From contig NZ_FYDO01000002.1 of NCBI RefSeq assembly GCF_900187615.1, positions 186,001 through 250,000 of the forward strand: 64,000 nucleotides of DNA, written 5' to 3'. Of the stretch, positions 28,038 through 37,500 are shown in pieces (positions within the stretch are counted from its first letter, which is position 1; every line of letters starts with the position of its first letter). Below the pieces are notes generated by a model that was not told where the DNA came from, did no database searches, and was given only the letters and a program-made list of their open reading frames with translations. The position numbers and the translations under genes were made by a program. This DNA is from Pseudomonas sp. Irchel s3f7 (GTDB taxonomy: Bacteria > Pseudomonadota > Gammaproteobacteria > Pseudomonadales > Pseudomonadaceae).

Positions 28038-28874
28038 TTACTCGGCAATCAACCAATCCATCTTCCAACTACCCTCGGTCTGCCCCAGTTTCTGGGCCAG
28101 CCACGGCAGCAGCTCGCGCAATTCTTCCTCCAGCCCCCACGGCGGATTGGCAATCGCCAACCCGGAACCGTTCAGGCTGTTCGGCGTATCCAGCGGATGC
28201 ACCAGCAACTCCACGCGCAACAACTTCGGCGCCCCGGTACCCGCCAGGTCCTGATAGAAACGACGCAAGGCGCGCTGATCCTTCACCGGGTACCAGATCG
28301 CCGCCACGGTTTGACGCATCCGGCCAATCGCCTCTTTCAACGACGCCGCACAACGCTGCATCTCGTCGAGCTGCTCGAACGGCGGATCGATCAACATCAC
28401 CGCGCGCTTCTCCTGCACCGGCAGCATGGCACGCGGCACATGCCAGCCTTCGCCCAGGTGCACTTTGACCCGGCGATCACCGGCCATGTTGTCCTTGAGC
28501 AGCACGCCATCTTCCGGGTGCTTTTCGTTGAGCATCACGCGATCCTGCGCACGGGTCAGGCGCCGCGCCAATTCCGGCGAGCCCGGGTAATAGCGCAACT
28601 GGCCATCCGGGTTCATCTCGTGCAGCACCTGCATGTAATCGGCAGTCAGGATCGGCAGATCCGGCTGATCCCACAAACGCGCGATGCCTTCCAGGTACTC
28701 ACCGGTACGGCTGGCCTGATCGCCCTGCAGGTCATACAGACCAATACCGGCGTGGGTGTCGAGATAGGCAAACGGCTGCTCCTTGCGCGACATCAGGGCG
28801 ATGAGGCGGGTCAAGGTCAGGTGTTTGAACACATCGGCGTGATTGCCGGCATGGAAGGCGTGACGATAATTCAT
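28038..28874 (-). CDS. rlmJ: 23S rRNA (adenine(2030)-N6)-methyltransferase RlmJ
   Basis: A 278-residue methyltransferase that N6-methylates A2030 of 23S rRNA. It opens MNYRHAFHAGNHADVFKHL, the RlmJ hallmark, with YLDTHAGIGLYDL as the SAM region (about residues 38-50) and IDPPFEQ (about residue 164) as the DPPF catalytic motif. Length matches the family (about 280). It is single, convergent with msrA and flanked on both sides by REPINs. Confidence 0.95.
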   Translation of the reverse strand: MNYRHAFHAGNHADVFKHLTLTRLIALMSRKEQPFAYLDTHAGIGLYDLQGDQASRTGEYLEGIARLWDQPDLPILTADYMQVLHEMNPDGQLRYYPGSPELARRLTRAQDRVMLNEKHPEDGVLLKDNMAGDRRVKVHLGEGWHVPRAMLPVQEKRAVMLIDPPFEQLDEMQRCAASLKEAIGRMRQTVAAIWYPVKDQRALRRFYQDLAGTGAPKLLRVELLVHPLDTPNSLNGSGLAIANPPWGLEEELRELLPWLAQKLGQTEGSWKMDWLIAE

Positions 28875-28968
28875 GGTTGCTCCTGCGAAGGCCGGGAAGT
28901 TTACCTTTTACCGGCCGGCAAGTCAGGGGTTCGCAGCTGAGTGGCGAGACGCAGTGGTCGCCCTGACC

Positions 28969-29058
28969 TGTAGGAGCCGGCTTGCTGGCAATTGCGGCGT
29001 ATCAATCAACATGGATATTGCCTGACCTACCGCTATCGCCAGCAAGCCGGCTCCTACA
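28969..29058. repeat. REPIN (TGTAGGAGCCGGC type) upstream of rlmJ
   Basis: TGTAGGAGCCGGCTTGCTGG at the left matches the reverse complement at the right end (CCAGCAAGCCGGCTCCTACA). The gap 28875-29077 holds this element and nothing else recognisable. Confidence 0.92.
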
Positions 29059-29077
29059 GAATCAGGCGAACGCGTCG

Positions 29078-29305
29078 CTACCGAGAAGGCTGCGCCCGCA
29101 ATCGCCGACCAAGCACATCCAGCACATCACAGCCATCGCGCAACGGAATCGCGCAGAGCAAGGCAAAGTCACTGAGGATGAACGACTCGCACTCAACCGT
29201 ACCGCGCATGGACAGGTTTCCCAGCACTTGGGTGAGGGCCATGAAGCGGTTTTCGGGATGGGGGACTGGTTTTACGTACGGTGGATCGGGATTAAGTTTG
29301 GTCAT
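29078..29305 (-). CDS. Hypothetical small protein (MTKLNPDPP start)
   Basis: A 75-residue open frame with ATG at 29305 and GGAG about 11 bases upstream. The opening MTKLNPDPP resembles the start of the many small Pseudomonas proteins of the DUF3077/DUF6124 type, but the rest of the protein does not clearly match them and is not recognised. It is soluble, with two Cys near residues 38 and 51. It lies downstream of the vgrG/DUF4123 pair on the same strand, separated by 357 bases, so it is not obviously the cargo effector. Whether it is expressed is open. Confidence 0.5.
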   Translation of the reverse strand: MTKLNPDPPYVKPVPHPENRFMALTQVLGNLSMRGTVECESFILSDFALLCAIPLRDGCDVLDVLGRRLRAQPSR

Positions 29306-29662
29306 TTTTCAAATATCTCCGGGGTATTTATTTGAAGCTGACAACGACCCTTCCTACGGGCTTGGGTGGCAGCCGTGCGCGGGAGTAGGAAACTGAGCAA
29401 AACCCCAAACTCAGCCACGTCGAAACGTGTCCCGCACACAGCCGCCGCGAACGATGTTACGAATACAAAAATAAGTGCCGCAATCAAACGACAGCGCTGA
29501 TGCGCGTTGGGGGAAAGGGTTCCTACACCCTGCCACCGCATCCGCGGTGACAGGCAAAAGACTATCCCTCCAACCTATCGCCCACCAGTTCACGCAAACC
29601 GCCACAACTTGAAGGAAATCTCCGAGGACACTGCCCGGAAATGTCCTAGGAGTCTCCCCCCC
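29306..29662 (-). other. Structured non-coding stretch between the DUF4123 gene and the small ORF
   Basis: No convincing gene is seen in these 357 bases. CCTGCCACCGC (29529-29539) and GCGGTGACAGG (29544-29554) form a stem of eleven pairs with one mismatch and an ATCC loop. Two short minus-strand open frames (29302-29541 and 29411-29605) have Cys/Arg-rich, low-complexity translations and look like chance. The stretch may be the leader of the small downstream gene or the remains of a lost effector gene. Confidence 0.45.
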
Positions 29663-30424
29663 TCAGCCTTGCTGATCCATCAAGTACGCCAACAACGCTT
29701 CCTTCGGCGCAGGCGACAGCTCAGGCTGGCTAAGAAAATGCGCCACCTTGCTGCGCAACACCTCTTCGGAAAACGCCTCGAAAACGCCCGGCTGCTCCTC
29801 ACTCAACCACTGCAACAGGTTGCTCAGCAGAGTCGACAAATCCCCAGCGCCCAATGCCTGCAACACAGAGTCCGGCACTTCCCACCACGGAAACACCTTC
29901 TGCGTTTTCACCGCACGACCGCCAATCTCCACCGGCTGCCCATTGATCAGGCAGCGACCGATGACCGGCAACAATTGCGCCGCATCAATGTCGGCAGATT
30001 GAAGAGTCGGCCAAAGAAAGCGCCCATCCCAAAAGCGGAAGAACACCGGATTGCCGTTAGGCAGAAGCACTTGCGTGAGGCTACGCAAATGCTCGATCAG
30101 CGCCTCCTGACTCGCCGAAGACACTGCCAGCCAACCCCAATCGCAAGACGTGGTGGTCGCCACCCACTGCAAAAACTCACTGTCCGCCGCGGCAATTCCG
30201 ACATAGGGCATCACGGGCTCCCACTCGGCGTAAGGCGTGTCGGCCCAGATGGGTGTAGGAGCTTTCGCACCTATTGAGCGCTGCCAGGTCTTCAAAGGCT
30301 GGGCGATGCTGGCGCTGCTGAACACCGCGAATAACTGCTCAGCCTCTTTAAGTGGTTGTTGCTCCAGCCACTCATGGGGTAACAAGACGTCACGCGGCAC
30401 AGACACCGTCCTTGCATCGCGCAC
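29663..30424 (-). CDS. DUF4123 T6SS effector adaptor (Tap/TEC family)
   Basis: A 253-residue soluble protein. The segment LFAVFSSASIAQPLKTW, followed by APTPIWADTPYAEWEPVMPYVG and FFRFWDGRFLWPTL, is the usual DUF4123 pattern. Adaptors of this family load a specific effector onto the tip of the VgrG encoded next to them. The gene overlaps vgrG by 35 bases as annotated; GTG codons a few residues inside the frame could be the true start. The expected effector gene directly downstream is missing. Family assignment is good; the partner is inferred from neighbours. Confidence 0.83.
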   Translation of the reverse strand: MRDARTVSVPRDVLLPHEWLEQQPLKEAEQLFAVFSSASIAQPLKTWQRSIGAKAPTPIWADTPYAEWEPVMPYVGIAAADSEFLQWVATTTSCDWGWLAVSSASQEALIEHLRSLTQVLLPNGNPVFFRFWDGRFLWPTLQSADIDAAQLLPVIGRCLINGQPVEIGGRAVKTQKVFPWWEVPDSVLQALGAGDLSTLLSNLLQWLSEEQPGVFEAFSEEVLRSKVAHFLSQPELSPAPKEALLAYLMDQQG

Positions 30425-32330
30425 ATTCTTCGCAGAACGGCGCGTCGCTTTGCAGGCTCAGGGTCTGTGCCGCGCTGAGGGGTTCGAGTTTTTGTCGAGA
30501 GCTTCGGGCTCCCATCAGTGGCATCGGCGCGCCACCGACTTCAATCGGTACGCTGCTGAAAATCCCCGCCGGGCCAATGTTGATCCAGTGCCCACCGGAC
30601 TGAATCGATGTGTTGATACCACCGTCGATGACGATCATCTCGCCCGCGCTGGCGTGCACCTGCCCGCTGGCCTTGAGCGTCTGGTTACTGACACGGATCT
30701 GGCGGTCGCCGTAAACATGCAGGCTGTCGAGCGAGGCATGCCCCTCGGCACTGCCGATGAGAACGTTGCGCTGGTTGCCGACCTGAACCTGCATGTCCTG
30801 CAGCACCTGCTGACTCCAGTTTCGCTGGGCGCGCAGGTAGATTTCCTCGGCGCCTTTGCGATCCTCGATGCGCAGTTCGTTGTAGCCCCCGCCTCCAGGA
30901 CTGCTTTGAGTGCGGAAAATGCTGCGGGTCTTGTCCGCTGGAAGGTCCAGGGGCACTTGAGTTGCTGCGTTGGGCACACACGCCATGACCATCGGTTTAT
31001 CGACATCGCCATCGATGAAACCCACCAACACTTCCATGCCGACACGCGGGATCAGCACGCTGCCATAACGGTCATGCGCCCAGCCCGAGGCGACCCGCAA
31101 CCAGCAACTGGAATGTTCGTTGAACTGGCCATCCCGGTCCCAGCGCAGCTGAACCTTGACCCGACCGTACTCGTCGCAATGGATTTCGCTGCCCTTTGCG
31201 CCAGTGACCACGCCCGACTGATAACCCGACGCGTGAGGTTTTTCGCTCAACGGCGGGCGAAACAATACGTCCCACGGCGTGGCCAGAAAGGTATTGCGAT
31301 AACCCTGGAAGGTGTCCCCGTTGTCGCTGGGGGCCGACTCTTCCAGTACCTGAGGCTGGCAGCCACGGTGCTCGATCTGCGTGATCAGCCACAGATCATT
31401 CCATGCCTGATTCGGATGCTCGGCGAGCTGCAGGAAATGTCCGCTGACCAAGGAGGAAACATCGCCTCGGCCTGTGGCCAGACGAAAGTCTGCGTTATGA
31501 CGTTCCAACGCTCGCTGAACCAGATGTTTGCCGCGTTCGCGATCCGTGAATTGACCGGGAAACCGGTAGTCCTCCAGCAGCGGTAATTGTTGGCTGTCGA
31601 GATGACTGTCGAGTTGCAGGTTCGGCTTGTGGAAGTCGTAGTCCCGGCGAGCCACTGCTGTGGTGCGGGTTTCCAGGCGGACATTGAAGGTTTTGATCGC
31701 CGCGGTTTCGGCTGCCATACCGCTGCCCGGCAGATACAGCACTGGCTTGGGCAGCCGAGGAAAAACCGTCTGGTCATCGCCAAACATCAGCAGATGCCCG
31801 TCGGGGCTGTGCTGAAAGTGATAATGAATGCCGGTTTCGGCGCACAGGCGCTGGATGAAGGCCAGGTCGCTTTCAGCGTATTGCACGCAATACTCGCGCT
31901 CGGGGTATTGGCCGCTGAGCAGGAATTTGAAATCAGCGTGCTCAAGGACTCCGTGGTCTTTCAGCACCAGGGCGATGATCTGCGGCACCGGTTTGTGCTG
32001 GAAAACTCGCTGATTGATGCGCATGCCCAGGTAGGTCAAACGCGGGACCAGGCTGATCTGATAGCGCGTCAGACGCTTGCCGGAATCCCCTTGCCCGACG
32101 CGAAAAATCTGACCGTGAACACCGGAACCTTGTGCATCGAAACTCAGAAATGCCTGACGATGCAGCAGGCTTTCGAGCGCAATGTCCGCACGCTCACTGA
32201 CCAGTTCCAGGTCGAATCGATAGGGTTCGCTGATGGTTTCCGTACCCGTGAATTCAAGCACCTTGAACTCGGGGTTCTGATCGCCTTGGAGGGTCAGTGT
32301 GAATCGCGGTTGGTTAGCAGGGGCGAACAT
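30390..32330 (-). CDS. vgrG: Type VI secretion tip protein VgrG (TssI)
   Basis: A 646-residue spike protein. The gp27-like part covers about residues 1-380 (opening FTLTLQGDQNPEFKVLEFTG, with YCVQYAESDLAFIQRLCAETG), then a gp5-like OB fold around 390-470 (GSEIHCDEYGRVKVQLRWDR) and a beta-helical needle with repeated strands. The extreme C-terminus is CEECARCKDGVCAA, a four-cysteine tail. No extra enzymatic domain is seen, so cargo should be delivered by the neighbouring DUF4123 adaptor. No other T6SS structural gene is in the window, so this is an orphan vgrG island using a system encoded elsewhere. Confidence 0.94.
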   Translation of the reverse strand: MFAPANQPRFTLTLQGDQNPEFKVLEFTGTETISEPYRFDLELVSERADIALESLLHRQAFLSFDAQGSGVHGQIFRVGQGDSGKRLTRYQISLVPRLTYLGMRINQRVFQHKPVPQIIALVLKDHGVLEHADFKFLLSGQYPEREYCVQYAESDLAFIQRLCAETGIHYHFQHSPDGHLLMFGDDQTVFPRLPKPVLYLPGSGMAAETAAIKTFNVRLETRTTAVARRDYDFHKPNLQLDSHLDSQQLPLLEDYRFPGQFTDRERGKHLVQRALERHNADFRLATGRGDVSSLVSGHFLQLAEHPNQAWNDLWLITQIEHRGCQPQVLEESAPSDNGDTFQGYRNTFLATPWDVLFRPPLSEKPHASGYQSGVVTGAKGSEIHCDEYGRVKVQLRWDRDGQFNEHSSCWLRVASGWAHDRYGSVLIPRVGMEVLVGFIDGDVDKPMVMACVPNAATQVPLDLPADKTRSIFRTQSSPGGGGYNELRIEDRKGAEEIYLRAQRNWSQQVLQDMQVQVGNQRNVLIGSAEGHASLDSLHVYGDRQIRVSNQTLKASGQVHASAGEMIVIDGGINTSIQSGGHWINIGPAGIFSSVPIEVGGAPMPLMGARSSRQKLEPLSAAQTLSLQSDAPFCEECARCKDGVCAA

Positions 32331-32343
32331 CCGATGTGGTCTC

Positions 32344-32370
32344 TGCAGAACGAAGGCGAGCGATTCTGCA
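32344..32370. promoter_or_regulatory. Inverted repeat just upstream of vgrG
   Basis: TGCAGAA (32344-32350) and TTCTGCA (32364-32370) form a perfect seven-base inverted repeat 14 bases before the vgrG start. It could fold in the leader RNA or act as an operator. No sigma-54 type GG-N10-GC element was found in this stretch. Confidence 0.4.
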
Positions 32371-32493
32371 TGAGCGACTACGGCGTCCGAACGGGGTGCG
32401 GAAAAATCAGAATTAGCCTACTTCCCTCGAAGCATTTCCCTTCAGAAAACGGTTTATCCAACTACAGACAAGCAAAGAAAACACCGAACCCCT

Positions 32494-32522
32494 TGTAGGA
32501 GCGAGCTTGCTCGCGCCTACAG
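32494..32522. repeat. Single REP (TGTAGGAGCGAGC type)
   Basis: TGTAGGAGCGAGCTTGCTCG with a short hairpin GCGAGC-TT-GCTCGC and a trailing CCTACAG. It is a lone REP, not a full REPIN pair. Confidence 0.8.
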
Positions 32523-32546
32523 AGGTTCGAATATTTTGCAAAGGCC

Positions 32547-32584
32547 AAAAAAAACGACCCGCATCCTGTAGGAAGCGGGCCGTT
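32547..32584 (-). terminator. Rho-independent terminator after putP
   Basis: On the minus strand AACGGCCCGC and GCGGGTCGTT form a ten-position stem with one mismatch, followed by TTTTTTTT. It lies 35 bases after the putP stop. Confidence 0.88.
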
Positions 32585-32618
32585 TTGCGCGAAAGGTCAG
32601 AGCGTCAGCTCATCCCCA

Positions 32619-34103
32619 TCACTTGTTCAGGCGGTAATCTTTTTCGGCAGCATCGAAACGCTGAAGCATGCCGGCAGTCGGCGTGCCCAGTTTGCTGACG
32701 ATGTAGATCGCCAGGCTGGCGAAGATGAAACCAGGGATGATTTCGTACAGGCCCAGCAGTTCGAAGTGTTTCCACACGATCACGGTGATCGCGCCGACCA
32801 GGATACCGGCCAGTGCGCCGTTACGGGTCATGTCTTTCCAGATCACGGAGATCAGCACGACCGGACCGAACGCAGCACCGAAACCAGCCCACGCGTAGCT
32901 CACCAGACCCAGTACACGGTTTTCCGGGTTGGCCGCCAGAGCGATCGCAACCAGAGCAACCAACAGCACCATGGCGCGGCCAACCCAGACCAGTTCAACC
33001 TGGGAAGCGGTTTTACGCAGGAAGGTTTTGTAGAAGTCTTCGGTCAGGGCGCTCGAGCACACCAGCAACTGGCAGCTCAGGGTACTCATTACGGCAGCCA
33101 GAATGGCCGACAACAGAACACCGGCAATCCATGGGTTGAACAGGATTTTCGCCAGCTCGATGAACACACGCTCGTGGTTTTCGGTCACAGGACCGGCCAG
33201 CTCAGGGTGCGCCGAGAAGTAAGCGATACCGAAGAAGCCTACCGCCACGGTGCCGCCCAGGCACAGGATCATCCAGGCCATGGAAATGCGACGAGCCTTG
33301 GCGATCGACTTGACCGAATCGGCAGCCATGAAGCGCGCCAGGATGTGCGGCTGACCGAAGTAGCCCAGACCCCAGCCCATCAGCGAAATGATGCCGATGA
33401 AGGTGGTGTTTTTCAGCATGTCGAAGTTGCTTGGATCTTGCGCTTCGATGGCCAGGAACGTGGTGTCGACGCCGCCGGTCGCCAGCAGCACGATGATCGG
33501 CGTGAGCAACAGGGCGAAGATCATCAGTGTGGCTTGTACGGTGTCAGTCCAGCTCACTGCCAGGAAACCGCCTACGAAGGTGTAGGCAATTGTCGCCGCA
33601 GCACCGGCCCACAGCGCGGTCTCGTAGGACATGCCGAAGGTGCTTTCAAACAGACGGGCGCCAGCCACGATGCCCGAAGCGCAGTAGATGGTGAAGAACA
33701 CCAGGATCACGACGGCGGAGATGATCCGCAGCAGGCCGCTTTTGTCTTCGAAACGGCTGGAGAAGTAGTCCGGCAGGGTCAGCGCATCGCCATTGTGCTC
33801 GGTCTGCACACGCAGACGGCCAGCGACGAACAGCCAGTTCAGGTACGCACCGATGATCAGGCCGATGGCGATCCAGCTTTCAGACAGACCGGACATGTAG
33901 ATGGCGCCCGGCAGGCCCATCAACAACCAGCCGCTCATGTCGGAAGCGCCGGCGGACAGTGCAGTCACGACGCTGCCCAGGCTACGGCCGCCCAGAATGT
34001 AATCGGAAAGGTTGTTGGTGGAGCGATAGGCCATGAAGCCGATCAGCACCATTGCTGCGATGTAGATCACAAACGTGATCAGGGTGGGGTTGCTTACGCT
34101 CAT
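32619..34103 (-). CDS. putP: Sodium/proline symporter PutP
   Basis: A 494-residue inner-membrane transporter of the sodium:solute symporter family with about 13 hydrophobic helices. It opens MSVSNPTLITFVIYIAAMVL and carries YILGGRSLGSVVTALSAGASDMSGWLLMG, the conserved sodium/proline-binding region (about residues 38-66). It imports proline with Na+, feeding the divergent putA. ATG at 34103 gives the conserved start; a longer open frame to 34196 lacks hydrophobic or conserved sequence. Regulation by PutA through the GTTGCA sites upstream is likely. Confidence 0.97.
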   Translation of the reverse strand: MSVSNPTLITFVIYIAAMVLIGFMAYRSTNNLSDYILGGRSLGSVVTALSAGASDMSGWLLMGLPGAIYMSGLSESWIAIGLIIGAYLNWLFVAGRLRVQTEHNGDALTLPDYFSSRFEDKSGLLRIISAVVILVFFTIYCASGIVAGARLFESTFGMSYETALWAGAAATIAYTFVGGFLAVSWTDTVQATLMIFALLLTPIIVLLATGGVDTTFLAIEAQDPSNFDMLKNTTFIGIISLMGWGLGYFGQPHILARFMAADSVKSIAKARRISMAWMILCLGGTVAVGFFGIAYFSAHPELAGPVTENHERVFIELAKILFNPWIAGVLLSAILAAVMSTLSCQLLVCSSALTEDFYKTFLRKTASQVELVWVGRAMVLLVALVAIALAANPENRVLGLVSYAWAGFGAAFGPVVLISVIWKDMTRNGALAGILVGAITVIVWKHFELLGLYEIIPGFIFASLAIYIVSKLGTPTAGMLQRFDAAEKDYRLNK

Positions 34104-34252
34104 TGAGTTACGCCCTGGCTTTGTTTTTATGTAGCGGCGGCGGGTGAACCGATCGCAAACGGTGACGTTTGACAGACGATTCGGGATGCCGCGCATTTAT
34201 GACCGATGTTTCCCCAGGAAAGCCATCGGCCGGCGCACCCGATTTCGCTCGG

Positions 34253-34505
34253 GTTGCACCTTGGGCGCGAATGCTATTCAACAAAGCAAATAAGGTGCAA
34301 CCAGTTTCTCTTGAATAAGTTGCACCCAGTCGGAAATAAATTCCAAACCCTTGTTTTTGCTCCTTTTCGGAGCAAGAACCGCCGCTGACTAACCTAAAAA
34401 GCACCAAGCAGAGGCGGCACTGACGTACCAGAATTTATTTCCTGACGAGCTGCTTATTATTCCGACAAAAAAAGGGTTGCACCCGGTTGCACCTCACCAG
34501 TTGCA
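34253..34505. promoter_or_regulatory. putP-putA control region with six GTTGCA (PutA-box) sites
   Basis: GTTGCA or its complement occurs at 34253-34258, 34296-34301, 34319-34324, 34476-34481, 34486-34491 and 34500-34505. Three lie on the putP side and three in front of putA, two of the latter exactly ten bases apart. GTTGCA is the operator of the PutA ribbon-helix-helix domain in E. coli. Between the two clusters is a hairpin TTGCTCC-TTTTC-GGAGCAA (34357-34375). The 460-base gap contains no gene. Confidence 0.82.
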
Positions 34506-34563
34506 CGGCTAATCTTGCCGCCAGCTGATGCCACGCAGTCGTGGCAAACATGAGGATAAAAAC

Positions 34564-37500
34564 ATGGCTACCACCACCCTTGGGGTCAAACTTGACGACC
34601 CGACCCGCGAACGCCTCAAGGCCGCCGCGACCTCGATTGATCGCACGCCTCACTGGCTGATCAAGCAGGCAATCTTTAATTACCTGGAAAAACTCGAGGG
34701 TGGTGCAACCCTGTCCGAGCTGAACGGTTTGACCAAGGATTCCGACGACTCCGTCGACGCGCCTCTGGATCATGCCCACCAGTGCTTCCTCGAATTCGCC
34801 GAAAGCATCCTGCCGCAATCGGTCCTGCGCGCATCGATCACCGCCGCCTACCGTCGCCCTGAGCCGGAAGTGGTACCGATGCTGATCGAGCAGGCGCGTC
34901 TGCCGGCTCCGATGGCCGAAGCCACCAACAAACTCGCCGCGTCCATCGCGGAAAAACTGCGCAACCAGAAGAGCGCTGGCGGCCGTGCCGGCATCGTTCA
35001 GGGCCTGCTGCAGGAATTCTCTCTGTCTTCCCAGGAAGGCGTGGCGCTGATGTGCCTGGCCGAAGCGCTGCTGCGCATCCCGGACAAAGGCACTCGCGAT
35101 GCACTGATCCGCGACAAGATCAGCACCGGCAACTGGCATCCGCACCTGGGCAACAGCCCTTCGCTGTTCGTCAACGCCGCGACCTGGGGCCTGCTGCTGA
35201 CCGGCAAGCTGGTGTCCACGCACAACGAAGCGGGCTTGACCTCGTCCCTGAGCCGCATCATCGGCAAGAGCGGTGAGCCGATGATCCGCAAGGGCGTCGA
35301 CATGGCCATGCGCCTGATGGGCGAGCAGTTCGTGACCGGCGAAACCATCGCCGAAGCCTTGGCCAACGCCAGCAAATTCGAAGCCAAGGGCTTCCGCTAT
35401 TCCTACGACATGCTGGGTGAAGCCGCACTCACCGAGCACGACGCCCAGAAGTACCTGGCCTCGTACGAACAAGCCATCCACTCGATCGGCAAAGCGTCCC
35501 ACGGCCGTGGGATTTATGAAGGCCCGGGCATCTCCATCAAACTGTCCGCCCTGCACCCGCGTTACAGCCGCGCCCAGTACGAGCGCGTGATGGACGAGCT
35601 GTACCCGCGCCTGCTGTCGCTGACTCTGTTGGCCAAGCAATACGACATCGGCCTGAACATCGACGCCGAAGAAGCCGACCGCCTCGAGCTGTCGCTGGAT
35701 CTGCTCGAGCGCCTGTGCTTCGAGCCGCAACTGACTGGCTGGAACGGCATCGGTTTCGTGATCCAGGCTTACCAGAAGCGTTGCCCGTACGTGATCGACT
35801 ACGTGATCGACCTGGCTCGCCGCAGCCGTCATCGCCTGATGATCCGCCTGGTAAAAGGCGCGTACTGGGACAGCGAGATCAAGCGCGCCCAGGTCGAAGG
35901 CCTGGAAGGCTACCCGGTCTACACCCGCAAGGTGTACACCGACGTTTCCTACATCGCTTGCGCACGCAAACTGCTGTCGGTACCGGAAGTCATCTACCCG
36001 CAGTTCGCCACGCACAACGCCCACACGCTGTCGGCCATTTATCACATCGCCGGTCAGAACTATTACCCTGGTCAGTACGAGTTCCAGTGCCTGCACGGCA
36101 TGGGTGAACCGCTGTACGAACAAGTTGTAGGCAAAGTTTCCGAAGGCAAGTTGAACCGTCCGTGCCGCGTGTACGCTCCGGTCGGCACCCACGAAACCCT
36201 CCTGGCTTACCTGGTACGTCGTCTGTTGGAAAACGGTGCGAACACCTCGTTCGTCAACCGCATCGCCGACCAGTCGATTTCCATCCAGGAACTGGTAGCC
36301 GATCCGGTAGCCAGCATCGAGCAGATGGCGACCGTGGAAGGTGGCTTCGGTCTGCCGCACCCACGCATTCCGCTGCCGCGAGACCTGTATGGTTCGGAAC
36401 GCGCCAACTCCAGCGGCATCGACATGGCCAACGAACATCGTTTGGCTTCGCTGTCCTGCGCCCTGCTCGCTACCGCGCATAACCACTGGAAAGCCGCGCC
36501 GATGCTCGGTTGCGCCTCCAGCAGCGAAGCGCCGGCACCGGTTCTGAACCCGTCGGATATGCGTGACGTGGTCGGCCACGTGCAGGAAGCGACCGTCGAA
36601 GACGTCGACAATGCGATCCAGTGCGCCCTGAACGCTGCACCGATCTGGCAGGCCACCCCGCCCGCCGAGCGCGCCGCGATCCTGGAACGTGCCGCTGACT
36701 TGATGGAAGGCGAGATCCAGCCGCTGATGGGCCTGTTGGCTCGTGAAGCTGGCAAGACCTTCGCCAATGCCATCGCCGAAGTGCGTGAAGCCGTGGACTT
36801 CCTGCGTTATTACGCGGTGCAGGCACGCAACGATTTCACCAACGACGCTCACCGTCCGCTGGGTCCAGTCGTGTGCATCAGCCCGTGGAACTTCCCGCTG
36901 GCAATCTTCAGTGGTCAAGTCGCCGCTGCATTGGCTGCCGGCAACCCGGTATTGGCCAAGCCTGCTGAACAGACCCCGCTGGTCGCCGCTCAGGCCGTGC
37001 GCCTGCTGCTCGAAGCCGGCATCCCGGAAGGCGTGCTGCAACTGCTGCCGGGCCGTGGCGAAACCGTCGGTGCCGGTCTGGTCGGTGATGATCGCGTTAA
37101 AGGCGTGATGTTCACCGGTTCCACCGAAGTCGCTCGCTTGCTGCAACGCAACATTGCCGGTCGTTTGGACAGCCAGGGTCGTCCGATCCCGCTGATCGCC
37201 GAAACCGGTGGCCAGAACGCAATGATCGTCGACTCCTCGGCACTGACCGAGCAAGTGGTGATCGACGTGGTTTCGTCGGCCTTCGACAGCGCCGGCCAGC
37301 GTTGCTCGGCCCTGCGCGTGCTGTGCTTGCAGGAAGATTCCGCTGATCGCGTCATCGAAATGCTTAAAGGTGCCATGGCTGAAAGCCGCCTCGGCAACCC
37401 TGAGCGTCTGTCCGTGGACATTGGCCCGGTGATCGACGCCGAAGCCAAGGCCGGCATCGAGAAGCACATCCAGGCCATGCGCGACAAAGGTCGCAGCGTG

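Noticed and set aside
29302..29541. A 79-codon minus-strand ORF and a 64-codon ORF at 29411-29605 as effector remnants
   Set aside because: No ribosome site, no family resemblance, and residue make-up typical of chance frames; kept only as a non-coding stretch.
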